From positions 28,937-92,936 of the forward strand of contig DASWKR010000060.1 of assembly GCA_036396535.1 (NCBI GenBank): 64,000 nt of DNA, given 5' to 3'. Origin of the DNA: Acidimicrobiia bacterium. Its GTDB lineage: Bacteria > Actinomycetota > Acidimicrobiia > Spongiisociales > UBA5794. The position numbers and the translations under genes were made by a program. A model generated the notes under the pieces. It was not told the DNA's origin and ran no database searches. It saw nothing but the letters and a program-made list of their open reading frames with translations. This document shows positions 45,080 to 54,259 of the stretch, one piece after another; the first letter of the stretch is position 1, and every line of letters begins with the position of its first letter.

Positions 45080-46483
45080 CTAGCCGGCGCCCTCCACGGG
45101 CAACTCCACGCGAAACAGGGTACGACCGGGCTCGGACTCCACGGTGAGGTCTCCGTTGTGCTCGAGCACCACGATGTTCCTGACGATGTGGAGGCCCAGG
45201 CCGCTGCCGCTTCCCGGCGGCTTCGTGGTGAAGAACGTGTCGAAGATGCGCGGTCTGATCTCGTCGGGTATCCCGGGACCGTTGTCCTCCACCTCGATGA
45301 CGACGGTGCCTTCACCCGGGCGGGTACGAACCGTGACCACGCCTCCGGCGACCTCGGACACCGCATCGACCGCATTGTCGATGAGGTTCGTCCACACCTG
45401 GTTCAGCTCTGTCCCGAGGGCGGTGATCTTCGGCAGGTCCTCGTCGAAGTCCCGTTCGAGGGTGACCTGGCGCAGCTTGTGGCCGAGGATGGCGATGGTG
45501 TCCTCGATGCCCCGCTGCACGTCGACGTCCTGCACCGGCGCCCGGTCGAGGTACGCGTAGGACTTGAGGCCGAGAGCAATCGTCGACACCCTGGCGGCCC
45601 CTTCTGCGATCTCGGCGGCGAGGCGCTTGGCGGCCGCGTCGGCGATGGCGGCACGGACGACCCGCTCAGCGGCCTCGCCGAGATCGGACCGCAGCTCCAC
45701 CAGGTCCTCGGCTCGGAAACCGGCGGCAACCGCGTCCGGAGCGAGTGCCCACGCCTCGGGGACACCGAGCGAAGCAAGGGCTTCCTCGACGCCTGTCTCT
45801 TCGTCGCTGCGCTGCAGTGCGGACAGGGGAGGGCGCTCACGCTCGAGGATCTCCTTGGCGTGGTGGAAGGCCGCCACGACCTGACCGGCTCGCTCCTCAT
45901 CCACCTCTGCACGCCACATCCCCGCCACGGCGTCGCCGTCTGCGTCGATGGCCGACCCGAGACCTTCTGCTGCTCGTTTGACGGCCGCGGCAGGGTTGTT
46001 CAGCTCGTGGGCGACACCGGCGGCGAGCGTCCCGAGCTGGGCCATTCGCTCGTTCTGGCGAATCTGCTCCTCGAGCTCTCTGGTTCGCGACACGAGGAGC
46101 TTGAACACCGCCCGGGATGCGGCAGCACTCGAATCGAGGAGGCGGTCGAAGTCGACCTTGTCGATGGCGAGGAGCCTCGTCTTGCCGCGCGCCCTCACCG
46201 TGGCGAGACGAGGGTGCCCCTGGAGGAGCGCCATCTCGCCGACCAGTCCGCCTTCCTCCGTGACTGCGATGAGCACGTCCCGCCGGTCCGACGCCTTCAA
46301 CACCTCGACGGCGCCCTCCGTGACGACGTATGCGATTCGGCCCTCGTCGCCTTCGCGAAAGAGGACCTCGTCGTCCTCGAGCGTCATCTCGACCAGGCTC
46401 TCGCCGAGCAAGTCGAGATCGGCATCCGGGAGATCTGAGAAGAGGGGCACTCCCCGGAGTCGATCCCGGTCGATCTGGTTCAC
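45080..46483 (-). CDS. Sensor histidine kinase with N-terminal cyclic-nucleotide-binding domain
   Basis: Protein of 467 residues. Residues 10-125 form a cyclic-nucleotide-binding (CAP-like) domain with the phosphate cassette region [20 protein letters not shown] coiled linker follows, then the phosphoacceptor His159 in [15 protein letters not shown]. The ATPase domain has the N-box [27 protein letters not shown] and [14 protein letters not shown]. No membrane segments are seen, so it is cytoplasmic. GTG 46483 overlaps the stop of the response-regulator/reductase gene by four bases, which strongly suggests the two form a signalling pair. Confidence 0.9.
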   Translation of the reverse strand: MNQIDRDRLRGVPLFSDLPDADLDLLGESLVEMTLEDDEVLFREGDEGRIAYVVTEGAVEVLKASDRRDVLIAVTEEGGLVGEMALLQGHPRLATVRARGKTRLLAIDKVDFDRLLDSSAAASRAVFKLLVSRTRELEEQIRQNERMAQLGTLAAGVAHELNNPAAAVKRAAEGLGSAIDADGDAVAGMWRAEVDEERAGQVVAAFHHAKEILERERPPLSALQRSDEETGVEEALASLGVPEAWALAPDAVAAGFRAEDLVELRSDLGEAAERVVRAAIADAAAKRLAAEIAEGAARVSTIALGLKSYAYLDRAPVQDVDVQRGIEDTIAILGHKLRQVTLERDFDEDLPKITALGTELNQVWTNLIDNAVDAVSEVAGGVVTVRTRPGEGTVVIEVEDNGPGIPDEIRPRIFDTFFTTKPPGSGSGLGLHIVRNIVVLEHNGDLTVESEPGRTLFRVELPVEGAG

Positions 46484-48135
46484 ACCGTCTCCAGATAGCG
46501 GTGGATGAACGACACACAGATCGAGCCCTGGCCAACGGCCGAGGCAACCCGGCGCACTGCGCCGTGCCGCACGTCGCCGGCTGCGAAGATCCCAGGCACC
46601 GAGCTCTCGAGCAGGAATGGGTCGCGATCGAGGGGCCAGCCCTTCGGCCGACGGCCGTCGACCACGAGGTCGGAGCCGGTCACGATGAATCCTTGCGGGT
46701 TGCACTCGACGAGGGAGCGGCAGAAATCGCTGTGCGGGCGCGCCCCTACGAAGACGAAAACGCCGCTCGCCTGGCGCTGATCCTCGTCTCCCGTCGCCGC
46801 GTTGCGCAACGTGATCTTCTCGACGTGGCTCCCGCCGGACACCGACTCGACGACCGTGTTCGTGAGGACCTCGATGTTCTCACGGGCCTCGACCTGATCC
46901 ACGAGATACGCAGACATCTTCTCGCCGATCGCCTCGGCGCGGACGACGATCGTCACCTTGGCCGCAAAGCGTGAGAACATCATGGCCGCCTGCCCTGCGG
47001 AGTTGGCGCCGCCGATGATGAACACCTCCTCGCCCCGGTAGTTGGCCGCTTCGGAAACGCTCGCTCCGTAGTACACCCCCGCCCCGGCGAAGTCGTCGTA
47101 GCCGGGCACGTCGAGCCTCCTGACCGTCATTCCGGAGGCGATGAGCAGGGCCCTGCCACGTACCTCGGCGCCGTCGCTCAGCTCGACGACGCGCATCGGC
47201 TCCTCGATCCGGACGGCGGCGACCTCGACCGGGCTGATGATCTCGGCGCCGAGTCGCTTCGCCTGGGCGGTGGCCCGCCTTGCGAGGTCGGCGCCGCTGA
47301 TCCCGTTCGGGAACCCGAGGTAGTTCTCGATCTTGGAGCTGGTCCCGGCCTGGCCTCCCGTGGCCTCCCGCTCGATGACGGCGGTGTGGAGCCCCTCGGA
47401 AGCGCCGTACACCGCGCCTGCGAGGCCGGCCGGCCCAGCCCCGACGATGACGAGGTCGTAGAAGGCGTCGATCGGGGCCGTCTGGAGGCCGATCCTCGTG
47501 CCGAGCGCCCGTTTGTCAGGACGGGACAGGTGGTCGCCCTCGGGGAACGTGATGACCGGCAACTCGACGTCGGCACCGAGGACGTCCAGGAGCGACTTGC
47601 CTTCGGCGCGCTCCACGTCGATGAAGCGGTAAGGGACCTGGTTCAACGCCAGGAAGTCCTTGACCTCGTACGTGAGGGCAGACCAGCGAGGTCCGAGCAC
47701 CCTCACTCCGTCGAACGGCGCCGGCCGATCCGCCGCCCAGTCGTCGAGCAGGTCGTCGAGGACCGGGTAGAGCCTGTCCTCGGGAGGATCCCATGGCTTC
47801 ATGAGGTAGTGGTCGAGCCCGACGGTGTTGATCCCCTGGATGGCGACCTCGGTGTCGGCATAAGCAGTGAGAAGCACCCGCTTGGCGTCGGGGAAGGTCG
47901 GCTCCACCCGTCCGAGGAACTCGGTTCCCGAGATCTCCGGCATGCGCTGGTCGACCAGGAACAGGGCGATCTCGTCGCCGCGGCGCTTCAGCTCAGCGAC
48001 CGTGTCGAGGCCGTCCGCCCCGCCGCCTGCCGCGATGATTCGATACGTGGCCCCGTACTGCGTGCGCAGATCCCGCTGCACGGCCGCCAGCACCTGAGGG
48101 TCGTCGTCGATCGCCAGGATCACCGGTTTCGCCAC
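46480..48135 (-). CDS. Response regulator fused to thioredoxin-reductase-like flavoprotein
   Basis: Protein of 551 residues in three parts. Residues 1-130 are a receiver domain with Asp10-12, the phosphoacceptor Asp62 (LFLVDQRMP), Thr90 and Lys113. Residues of about 143-220 resemble a glutaredoxin-like fold (VLGPRWSALTYEVKDFL) without the active cysteines. Residues 226-551 are thioredoxin-reductase-like, with FAD motif VGAGPAG (231-237) and NADPH motif GGANSAGQAA (375-384). The redox CxxC of true thioredoxin reductases is replaced by YYGASVSEA (355-363), so it cannot reduce thioredoxin the usual way. GTG 48135 follows GGAGGT. Known as a fused family in databases; its physiological role is unclear. 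Confidence 0.9.
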   Translation of the reverse strand: MAKPVILAIDDDPQVLAAVQRDLRTQYGATYRIIAAGGGADGLDTVAELKRRGDEIALFLVDQRMPEISGTEFLGRVEPTFPDAKRVLLTAYADTEVAIQGINTVGLDHYLMKPWDPPEDRLYPVLDDLLDDWAADRPAPFDGVRVLGPRWSALTYEVKDFLALNQVPYRFIDVERAEGKSLLDVLGADVELPVITFPEGDHLSRPDKRALGTRIGLQTAPIDAFYDLVIVGAGPAGLAGAVYGASEGLHTAVIEREATGGQAGTSSKIENYLGFPNGISGADLARRATAQAKRLGAEIISPVEVAAVRIEEPMRVVELSDGAEVRGRALLIASGMTVRRLDVPGYDDFAGAGVYYGASVSEAANYRGEEVFIIGGANSAGQAAMMFSRFAAKVTIVVRAEAIGEKMSAYLVDQVEARENIEVLTNTVVESVSGGSHVEKITLRNAATGDEDQRQASGVFVFVGARPHSDFCRSLVECNPQGFIVTGSDLVVDGRRPKGWPLDRDPFLLESSVPGIFAAGDVRHGAVRRVASAVGQGSICVSFIHRYLETV

Positions 48136-48252
48136 GTTCGCCCACCTCCGTCCCGTCGTGCACCGAGCGTCAGGTTATCGCCGCCGATGCCTGCCGGCCG
48201 CCGCCTCCCGCAGCGGACCGGGGGGCGCCTCGACGGCAGCACCGCGGCGAAG

Positions 48253-49461
48253 CTACAGGAGAGTTTCGGAGTACGTGAGCGCGATGGCGAGGTTGCGGAA
48301 CACCTCGACCCTGGTGAACCGGTCGACTCCGTTCGCCCCGGTCTCCAATCCCCATCGTTCTCTGTGCTGGAGGTCTATCGCCGTCACGACGCCGAGCTCC
48401 TCGACCAGGACCAACCCGTCGTCGAGCTCGGGGAACGCCAGCGCAGCAGGCAGCTCACCGACGAAGACCTCTGATCCATCCTCGACCGCCAGGTGGTGAA
48501 GCCGGCTGTCGGAGTCGAGTAGATGGACCTCGTCGTGCTCGACCGCCGGCGGGGCGAGATACCCGGAGATCCCGTCGAGCTGGACCTGCCATTGCGGCTC
48601 GCCGGACGCGGCGTCCATGGCCGTGACGAGGCCCTCGTCCGTCGCGCCGAACAGGAGCCCGCCGTCTGACACCAGGACGTCGGCGTCGACGTCGGACTCC
48701 CAAACGGTGTCGCCACCCGTGACGGGCTTCACGATGATCCCGGCTCCTCCTGCGTACACCTGCGACTCGTCTGCGGTGACGGTCCGTAGAGGGGCGTTCT
48801 CGAACGGCAGGTCGAGGAGGAGGCCGCCCGTCGCCAGATCGAACGTCATGGCTCCGTAGCCCTCGACGGTCATCAGGATCCCCTGGCCGAAGACCCCCGC
48901 CACGACGCCGAACGGGATCGGAGGCTGCACGGACCACAATTCCTCACCCGTCGTCGGGTCGAGCGAAGCGAGAACGCCGAGCCCGTCGACGACCACGGCG
49001 CCCGGCGTCGCCGACACTCGCAGCGCAGTCGGCGAAACGACCCGGCGCCACTCCTGCCTGCAGGTGTCGGGGTCGAGAGCAGTGACGACTCCGTCGAGGG
49101 ACCCGAGGAAGAGGAGCGAGTTGCCGATCGCCATCGAGATGAGCTCGCCGTTGAGCGGGATCGACCAGACGGCGTCGCCTCCCTCGACGGGATAGGCGGC
49201 CAGGACGACGTCGGTGATCTCGGCTCCCTCCGATGTCTCGCCGCCCAAAGCTGGACACGCCGTCCTGGTCGTGGTCGTGGTCGTGGCGGCCGTCGAGGCG
49301 GTCGTCTGCGTCGAAGTCGTGGCCTCGACGGCCGTCGAGGCGGTGGTCGCCGGGGATTGCATGGTTGCGACGGTGGTCGACGACGCAACGCCCGTTGTCG
49401 ATGCGGGCGACGTGCACGACGCCAACAGGACCGTCATGGCGGCGAAGAGTCCTCGATTCAC
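48253..49461 (-). CDS. PQQ-repeat beta-propeller lipoprotein
   Basis: Protein of 402 residues. It has a lipoprotein signal (LLASC, Cys16), a Thr-rich linker (about 18-70), then a beta-propeller of PQQ-like repeats such as GVVTALDPDTCRQEWRRVV, LASLDPTTGEELWSVQPP and LVTAMDAASGEPQWQVQL. Such proteins often act as scaffolds or bind ligands at the membrane; no enzyme motif is visible. GTG 49461 is preceded by TAACGT seven bases upstream, another leaderless-type start. It is divergent from the MidA-family gene. Confidence 0.82.
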   Translation of the reverse strand: MNRGLFAAMTVLLASCTSPASTTGVASSTTVATMQSPATTASTAVEATTSTQTTASTAATTTTTTRTACPALGGETSEGAEITDVVLAAYPVEGGDAVWSIPLNGELISMAIGNSLLFLGSLDGVVTALDPDTCRQEWRRVVSPTALRVSATPGAVVVDGLGVLASLDPTTGEELWSVQPPIPFGVVAGVFGQGILMTVEGYGAMTFDLATGGLLLDLPFENAPLRTVTADESQVYAGGAGIIVKPVTGGDTVWESDVDADVLVSDGGLLFGATDEGLVTAMDAASGEPQWQVQLDGISGYLAPPAVEHDEVHLLDSDSRLHHLAVEDGSEVFVGELPAALAFPELDDGLVLVEELGVVTAIDLQHRERWGLETGANGVDRFTRVEVFRNLAIALTYSETLL

Positions 49462-49503
49462 GCTCGAGACGTTATCTGCGATCGCCGTTGTCGCGGCGGC
49501 ACC

Positions 49504-49509
49504 TACGCT
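49504..49509 (+). promoter_or_regulatory. Candidate -10 box of the MidA-family gene
   Basis: TACGCT lies eight bases before GTG 49518 with no ribosome binding site between, fitting a leaderless transcript. Confidence 0.4.
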
Positions 49510-49517
49510 TCCACGTC

Positions 49518-50579
49518 GTGGTCCTCGACTCGATCGCAGACGAGATCTCTCGGCATGGGCCCATTCCGTTCGAGCGATTCATGGCGCTGGCTCTCTACTC
49601 GCCGGACGGAGGATTCTTCTCTTCGGACGTCGTCCGGTCGACGCATCGCGGCGACTTCCTCACCAGCCCCGAGGTGAGCCCGTGGTTCGGCAGGACGCTG
49701 GCACGTCCCGTGGCGGCGGTCCAGCGCACGTTGGGTGGGCCTTTCACGCTCGTCGAGGCAGGTGCCGGGTCGGGCTCCCTCTTGCGGCCGCTCCTCGGAG
49801 CGCTCGAGAGGAGACCGGACGAAGTGCTTGCCGTCGAGGTGTCTCCCGCCGCCAGGGATGCGTTACACGACGTCGCCGATCGCGTGCTCGAAGCCATTCC
49901 CGAGGACCGGACGGTCGAGGGTGTCGTCGTTGCAAACGAGCTCGTCGACAACTTGCCGGTCAGCATCGTCGTCAGCGTCTCGGGGCGTTGGGAAGAGCGC
50001 TGGGTCGGCCTCGACGGCCGGCGTCTCGAGCTCGTCTCGGCTCCTGCCCGCCCCGATGTGGAGGTGTGGGCCGACAGGTTCGGCGGTCCGCCCGCTGACG
50101 GCGTCATCGTCGAGGTGCAGCTGGCGGCAGGCCGGTGGCTCGAACATGCGTTGCGATTCGTGGAGCGCGGAGCCGTCATCGTCTTCGACTACGGCGGCAC
50201 AACCGAAGAACTGCAGCCCCGCCGGTCGACGGGGACTCTTCGCACGTACCGATCCCACCATCTCGGCCCCGATCCACTTCTCGAACCTGGAGCGACGGAC
50301 ATCACGGTCGACGTGAACTTCACGGCACTCGCCGACGTCGCAGCCGGCGCAGGAGCATCCGTCGAGATCCACCGTCAGGACGAGTACCTCGGCGCCAACG
50401 GTCTCCGCGACCGGTTGGCGGACCTGCGCAGGCGCGAGCTCGACCTCGCCAGGTCGGGTGACGAGTGGCAGCGGCTGGCGGTGCGTTCCGAGTTACGCGA
50501 CGCCGAGACCATCATGCATCCCAGGGGCCTCGGGGACTTCAGGGTGCTCGTGGCCACCAAGGGAGGGAACTCTCTATGA
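49518..50579 (+). CDS. SAM-dependent methyltransferase, MidA/NDUFAF7 family (DUF185)
   Basis: Protein of 353 residues. The family start (IADEISRHGPIPFERFMALA and LYSPDGGFF) precedes the SAM-binding motif TLVEAGAGSGSLL near residue 78. GDFLTSPEVSPWFG and VVANELVDNLPV are further family hallmarks. In eukaryotes NDUFAF7/MidA methylates an arginine of the NuoD-type subunit during complex I assembly; whether bacterial members do the same is unproven. The presence of two nuo operons nearby makes a link tempting. Soluble, cytoplasmic. Confidence 0.85.
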   Translation: MVLDSIADEISRHGPIPFERFMALALYSPDGGFFSSDVVRSTHRGDFLTSPEVSPWFGRTLARPVAAVQRTLGGPFTLVEAGAGSGSLLRPLLGALERRPDEVLAVEVSPAARDALHDVADRVLEAIPEDRTVEGVVVANELVDNLPVSIVVSVSGRWEERWVGLDGRRLELVSAPARPDVEVWADRFGGPPADGVIVEVQLAAGRWLEHALRFVERGAVIVFDYGGTTEELQPRRSTGTLRTYRSHHLGPDPLLEPGATDITVDVNFTALADVAAGAGASVEIHRQDEYLGANGLRDRLADLRRRELDLARSGDEWQRLAVRSELRDAETIMHPRGLGDFRVLVATKGGNSL

Positions 50580-50619
50580 GCCTGCGCCGTCCCATCGACG
50601 ACGAGACGAGGAGGGAACC

Positions 50620-51093
50620 ATGAGAATCCGATTGCTCGCCGTTGTCGCCGTCACCGCTGCTCTGCTGGCCGGATGCGGCGAATCCACGGACACACCAGGC
50701 ACCACCACAGCGCCGACGACCACCGAGACGCCTGCCGACGACACGACAACCGTGCCACCTTCCACGACGGCGCCGCCGGTGGACACCACCGCACCGCCGG
50801 ATGAGGATGGGGCCATGACCGGCCCGGTTGCCAAGGCGATCGCCGATCTCGCGGAGCGGCTCGACATCGACCCGGGCGAGATCGAGATATTGCTCACCGA
50901 GGACGTCGTCTGGCCGAACGGCGCCATCGGATGCCCCGAGCCCGGAGTCGGCTACACGCAAGCGCTCGTCGACGGCTGGCGTGCCGTCCTCGACGTCGAC
51001 GGATCCCAGTACTTCTATCACGCCGCCCGCGACCAGGATCCCTTCTACTGCGAGAACCCGTCCGATCCGCTGCCGGGCGACCCCGACGCCTGA
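50620..51093 (+). CDS. Small secreted lipoprotein with threonine-rich linker
   Basis: Protein of 157 residues. It has a lipoprotein signal (LLAGC, Cys19), a Thr/Pro-rich linker (about 22-62) and a C-terminal domain of about 85 residues. Two cysteines (GAIGCPEPG and FYCENPSD) may form a disulfide; the pattern DVVWPNGAIGCPEPGVGYTQ resembles a small actinobacterial family of unknown function. ATG 50620 follows GAGGAGGGA. Confidence 0.75.
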   Translation: MRIRLLAVVAVTAALLAGCGESTDTPGTTTAPTTTETPADDTTTVPPSTTAPPVDTTAPPDEDGAMTGPVAKAIADLAERLDIDPGEIEILLTEDVVWPNGAIGCPEPGVGYTQALVDGWRAVLDVDGSQYFYHAARDQDPFYCENPSDPLPGDPDA

Positions 51094-51219
51094 CGGTCCG
51101 CGTACCCGAGCACCTTCTGCTCGGGTCCCGGTGCAGCCTCGGTCCGTAGCCGGCTCCGGTCGGTACCATTCGCATCAGATGCCAGGAGTTGGTGTGACGT
51201 CCCGTGAGGATCGCTCCAG

Positions 51220-52251
51220 GTGACGGTGCGCATCGTCGGCATCGTCATCGGGGTGCTCGTACTCGCGCTCACCCTCGTACTCCGCAGCCGGCAGCGGCTC
51301 TCGCGAGGCGACACCCTCCTGTGGATGGTCGCGGCCGGCGGGACGATCGCACTCTCGGTAGCGCCTGCTCTGGCCGACCTCTCCAGCTCGCTCTTCCGGC
51401 TCCCCAACAGGCTGTCCGCCACCCTCGTCGTCGTCACCGGCGTCATGGCGGCCATCCTGTTTCGGACGAGATCCCGGCTCCACCACCTGGAGGTTCGATT
51501 CGGGTCGCTCGTGCGGAACGACGCCGTCAAGTCGTTCCAACGCGAGAACGAGGACCCCGATCATCGCGACAGCGCTGCCGTCGTGATCGCAGCTTTCAAC
51601 GAGGAGCAGGCGATCGGCGGGGTCCTCCATGACCTCCCGCCCGATGTCGAGGGATACACCCTCGATCCGATCATCGTCGTGGACGGAGGTGACGACGACA
51701 CGGAGGGCGTTGTGAGAAGGGCCGGCTATTCGGTGGCGACCCACGGGGTCAACCGGGGACAGGGCGATGCCCTCCGCACCGGATTCGCGATCGCGCTGCA
51801 GAGGGGCGCCGACATCGTCATCACCATGGATGCCGATGGCCAGCACCGGCCGGATCAGCTCGAGGTGCTCCTCGCCCCGCTCCTCTCGGGTGAGGCCGAC
51901 TACGTGCAGGGGTCGCGGTTTCTCGGTGATTACGACGACGCCGGCGGCGTCCGTGACGTGGGGATCAAGATCTTCACGAAGGTCATCAACTTGCTCGGCG
52001 ATACGGAGATAACCGACTGCACGAACGGGTTCAGGGCCATCAGGGCGGAGAAGCTCGCCCTCCTCGACCTGAGAGAGGACCGGTTCAACGGACCCGAGAT
52101 CATCATGGAGTCGGCGATGAAGGGCCTGCGCATGATCGAGGTGCCGGTGCACATTCGCCGTCGCAGCCACGGCGAGAGCAAGAAGCCGGCCCGCCTCGGC
52201 TATCCACTCGGATTCCTGGCGACGATCCTCAAGGTGTGGCTCCGCTCGTGA
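51220..52251 (+). CDS. DUF2304-glycosyltransferase family 2 fusion
   Basis: Protein of 343 residues. Residues 1-110 match DUF2304: two or three membrane helices with RQRLSRGDTLLWMVAAGG, a domain normally encoded by a separate small gene next to a dolichol-phosphate-mannose-synthase-like transferase. Residues 115-343 are a GT2 domain with VVIAAFNEEQAIGGVL, VVDGGDDDT and the metal-binding DAD at 204-206 (ITMDADGQHRPDQ). It probably makes a polyprenyl-phosphate sugar for cell-surface glycans. GTG 51220 starts the gene; it faces the sulfotransferase gene tail to tail. Confidence 0.85.
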   Translation: MTVRIVGIVIGVLVLALTLVLRSRQRLSRGDTLLWMVAAGGTIALSVAPALADLSSSLFRLPNRLSATLVVVTGVMAAILFRTRSRLHHLEVRFGSLVRNDAVKSFQRENEDPDHRDSAAVVIAAFNEEQAIGGVLHDLPPDVEGYTLDPIIVVDGGDDDTEGVVRRAGYSVATHGVNRGQGDALRTGFAIALQRGADIVITMDADGQHRPDQLEVLLAPLLSGEADYVQGSRFLGDYDDAGGVRDVGIKIFTKVINLLGDTEITDCTNGFRAIRAEKLALLDLREDRFNGPEIIMESAMKGLRMIEVPVHIRRRSHGESKKPARLGYPLGFLATILKVWLRS

Positions 52252-52254
52252 GCG

Positions 52255-53199
52255 TCACCGCCCGCTGCCCGACCGCCTCCTGAGCGGGTAGCGGTACCGC
52301 AACATGAGAGGCCAGGTCAGCACGGTCGTCGTGATTCGATCGCGACGCCCGATGCCGCCGATCCATTCGATGTCCTCGCTGAGGCGGACCGTGCCGACGT
52401 CGAAGCGGCTCGGGTTCCCCGAGATCGAGTGGCTCGGCTCCACTTCGAAATCGGTCGGTGATGTGAAGTCGGGGGCGACGGCCGTGCCGACCAAGTCTCC
52501 GATCGTTTGGAGCGTCGAGAGCGGGTCCGCGACGAAATCCTCGTATCTGATCCTCAGGTAGCGGCCCCTGCGCTTCGCTCCGAGCAGCTCAGCCATGAGA
52601 TTCCACACGGTCCAACCTGCTGCGGTCTTCCACGCAGGATGAACGGCCATCAGACCGCCGCCCACGATGTCTGGGTTCACCTTCCTGCGCCGCCACGAGA
52701 ACACGACTGCGCGCGGGTCGCGCACGAGGTGAACCACGTACACGTCGAGCGATGGGGCCTTCGTCAGGGCGAAGGCGTAGACCGGTCGCTTGGAGGAGTC
52801 GACGAGAACACCGGCATCGGCTACAGATGCGACGGCGCGATACAAGCGGTCGGTGCGGGACACGTATCGGCGCTGCGCTTCCGACGCCCGCCTCGTCCAA
52901 TGCCGCCCGACCAACCGCAGTGGGCGCAAGCCCTCGAGTGTCGCCCGCCTCCCAGCCTCGTGGGCTGCGGCTGCCGCCTGCTCCTCGGCTGGTGAGAGCA
53001 CGGCTCCCCAGAAAGGGCATTCGAGGAAGGGCTCGCCGCAGCCACAGAGCCGGTTCTGGGCGACGCCCCGCTCCCAGATCCAGTGGATCTCGCCGACGTT
53101 CGCCACGCCGTTCGCCGAGCCGAGCAAGTTGGCGAGAACCGTGCTGCCGTTGCGGCCCGAACCGAGCAGGAACAGGACGGGGAGAGGAGCATCGCTCAT
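52255..53199 (-). CDS. Sulfotransferase family protein
   Basis: Protein of 314 residues. The 5'-phosphosulfate-binding loop is FLLGSGRNGSTVLANLLG (about 10-27) and the 3'-phosphate site is YVVHLVRDPRAVVFSW (about 153-168). The family transfers sulfate from PAPS to sugars, lipids or proteins. It lies in a run of surface-glycan genes and is tail-to-tail with the GT2 fusion. ATG 53199 starts the conserved N-terminus. Confidence 0.85.
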   Translation of the reverse strand: MSDAPLPVLFLLGSGRNGSTVLANLLGSANGVANVGEIHWIWERGVAQNRLCGCGEPFLECPFWGAVLSPAEEQAAAAAHEAGRRATLEGLRPLRLVGRHWTRRASEAQRRYVSRTDRLYRAVASVADAGVLVDSSKRPVYAFALTKAPSLDVYVVHLVRDPRAVVFSWRRRKVNPDIVGGGLMAVHPAWKTAAGWTVWNLMAELLGAKRRGRYLRIRYEDFVADPLSTLQTIGDLVGTAVAPDFTSPTDFEVEPSHSISGNPSRFDVGTVRLSEDIEWIGGIGRRDRITTTVLTWPLMLRYRYPLRRRSGSGR

Positions 53200-53232
53200 G
53201 GGTGGGGTCCGGAGCAGGCGATTCGTCGCAGC

Positions 53233-54243
53233 CTACCCGGGTGCCGTCTCCTCGCTCGGCTCCTCGGCGACGGCACGATCGCCTCTCCGCAAGACGGTGA
53301 CGTAGCTGAGGCCTGCCATGACGGGGAAGAACGTGTACTGGAATGCACGCTGACCGACGATGAACAGCCCTACCGCCTCTGAGGATGCTCCACCGAGTGT
53401 GAGCAGGCCGACCCACCCGAGGTCCATGATCCCCAGTCCTCCAGGTGTGATGGCGGCGACGAGCGACAGCTGGACCCCCGCCCCTGCGAGCACGAACGTC
53501 CACAAGCTGATCGGCAGCTCGAGTGCCTCGGCGAGCGACCAGAACATCGCAGCGTTGAGCGCGTACCGAGCGAGGGTCGCCGCAGCCAGGATCGTCGCCT
53601 GGCGAGTCGTGAAGTGCTCGACCCGTGAGAGGCGAACCAGGCTTTCCGACCTGCGTCGGAAGAAGGCGCCCACGCCTCCGCCGCGGTTCCCGAGCCGGGT
53701 AGCCAGGGTGGCGAGAACCCCTGAGAACCACTGCACTGCCCTCCCGAGGTGGAGCATCGCCACCACGGAGGTGGTGACCGCGACCGCTCCGAACGCCACG
53801 GCCCAAACGCCCGCCCCCCCGAGCAGGAGGAGGCTCGGCACGAGCGCTGCGAGCAGCAGTGCCATGTCGAACAGCTGATCGAGGGCGACCGAGGCCGCCG
53901 CCACTTCCGGAGTGGTCCTGCCGACCCCGGTGAGGGTGACGAAGCGGACGCCGAGGTCGCTGGCCGTTCTGGGCACGACGAGCCCGAGGACTCGGCTGGT
54001 CATGAGGGCGGCCCAGTACTGGGGCCACCGCAGCGTCTCCCGGCCGGTGAGGCAGTTCGTGACGTACCCCCACCTGAACGTGCTGACGATGGTCACCCCG
54101 AAGCCGAGGAGGAACGCGACACCGATCCATGCCGGGTCGGCATCGACGATCGCACCGATGCGGCCTGCGCCCGTGACAGCGAGCACGAGAACGAACAGTG
54201 CGATCCCGAATGCGAGCATTGCGAGCCGTGGCCCTCGCCCCAT
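53233..54243 (-). CDS. Lysylphosphatidylglycerol-synthase-like flippase domain membrane protein (UPF0104)
   Basis: Protein of 336 residues with eight or nine membrane helices. The family segments VVPRTASDLGVRFVTLTGVG and SLVAAITPGGLGIMDLGWVGL match the UPF0104/AglD2 domain, which in some proteins flips or transports lipid-linked molecules. It is probably part of the surface-glycan cluster. ATG 54243 is preferred to GTG 54276, which overlaps the upstream sulfotransferase. Confidence 0.8.
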   Translation of the reverse strand: MGRGPRLAMLAFGIALFVLVLAVTGAGRIGAIVDADPAWIGVAFLLGFGVTIVSTFRWGYVTNCLTGRETLRWPQYWAALMTSRVLGLVVPRTASDLGVRFVTLTGVGRTTPEVAAASVALDQLFDMALLLAALVPSLLLLGGAGVWAVAFGAVAVTTSVVAMLHLGRAVQWFSGVLATLATRLGNRGGGVGAFFRRRSESLVRLSRVEHFTTRQATILAAATLARYALNAAMFWSLAEALELPISLWTFVLAGAGVQLSLVAAITPGGLGIMDLGWVGLLTLGGASSEAVGLFIVGQRAFQYTFFPVMAGLSYVTVLRRGDRAVAEEPSEETAPG

Positions 54244-54259
54244 GCGCGACCGTTCGCCG

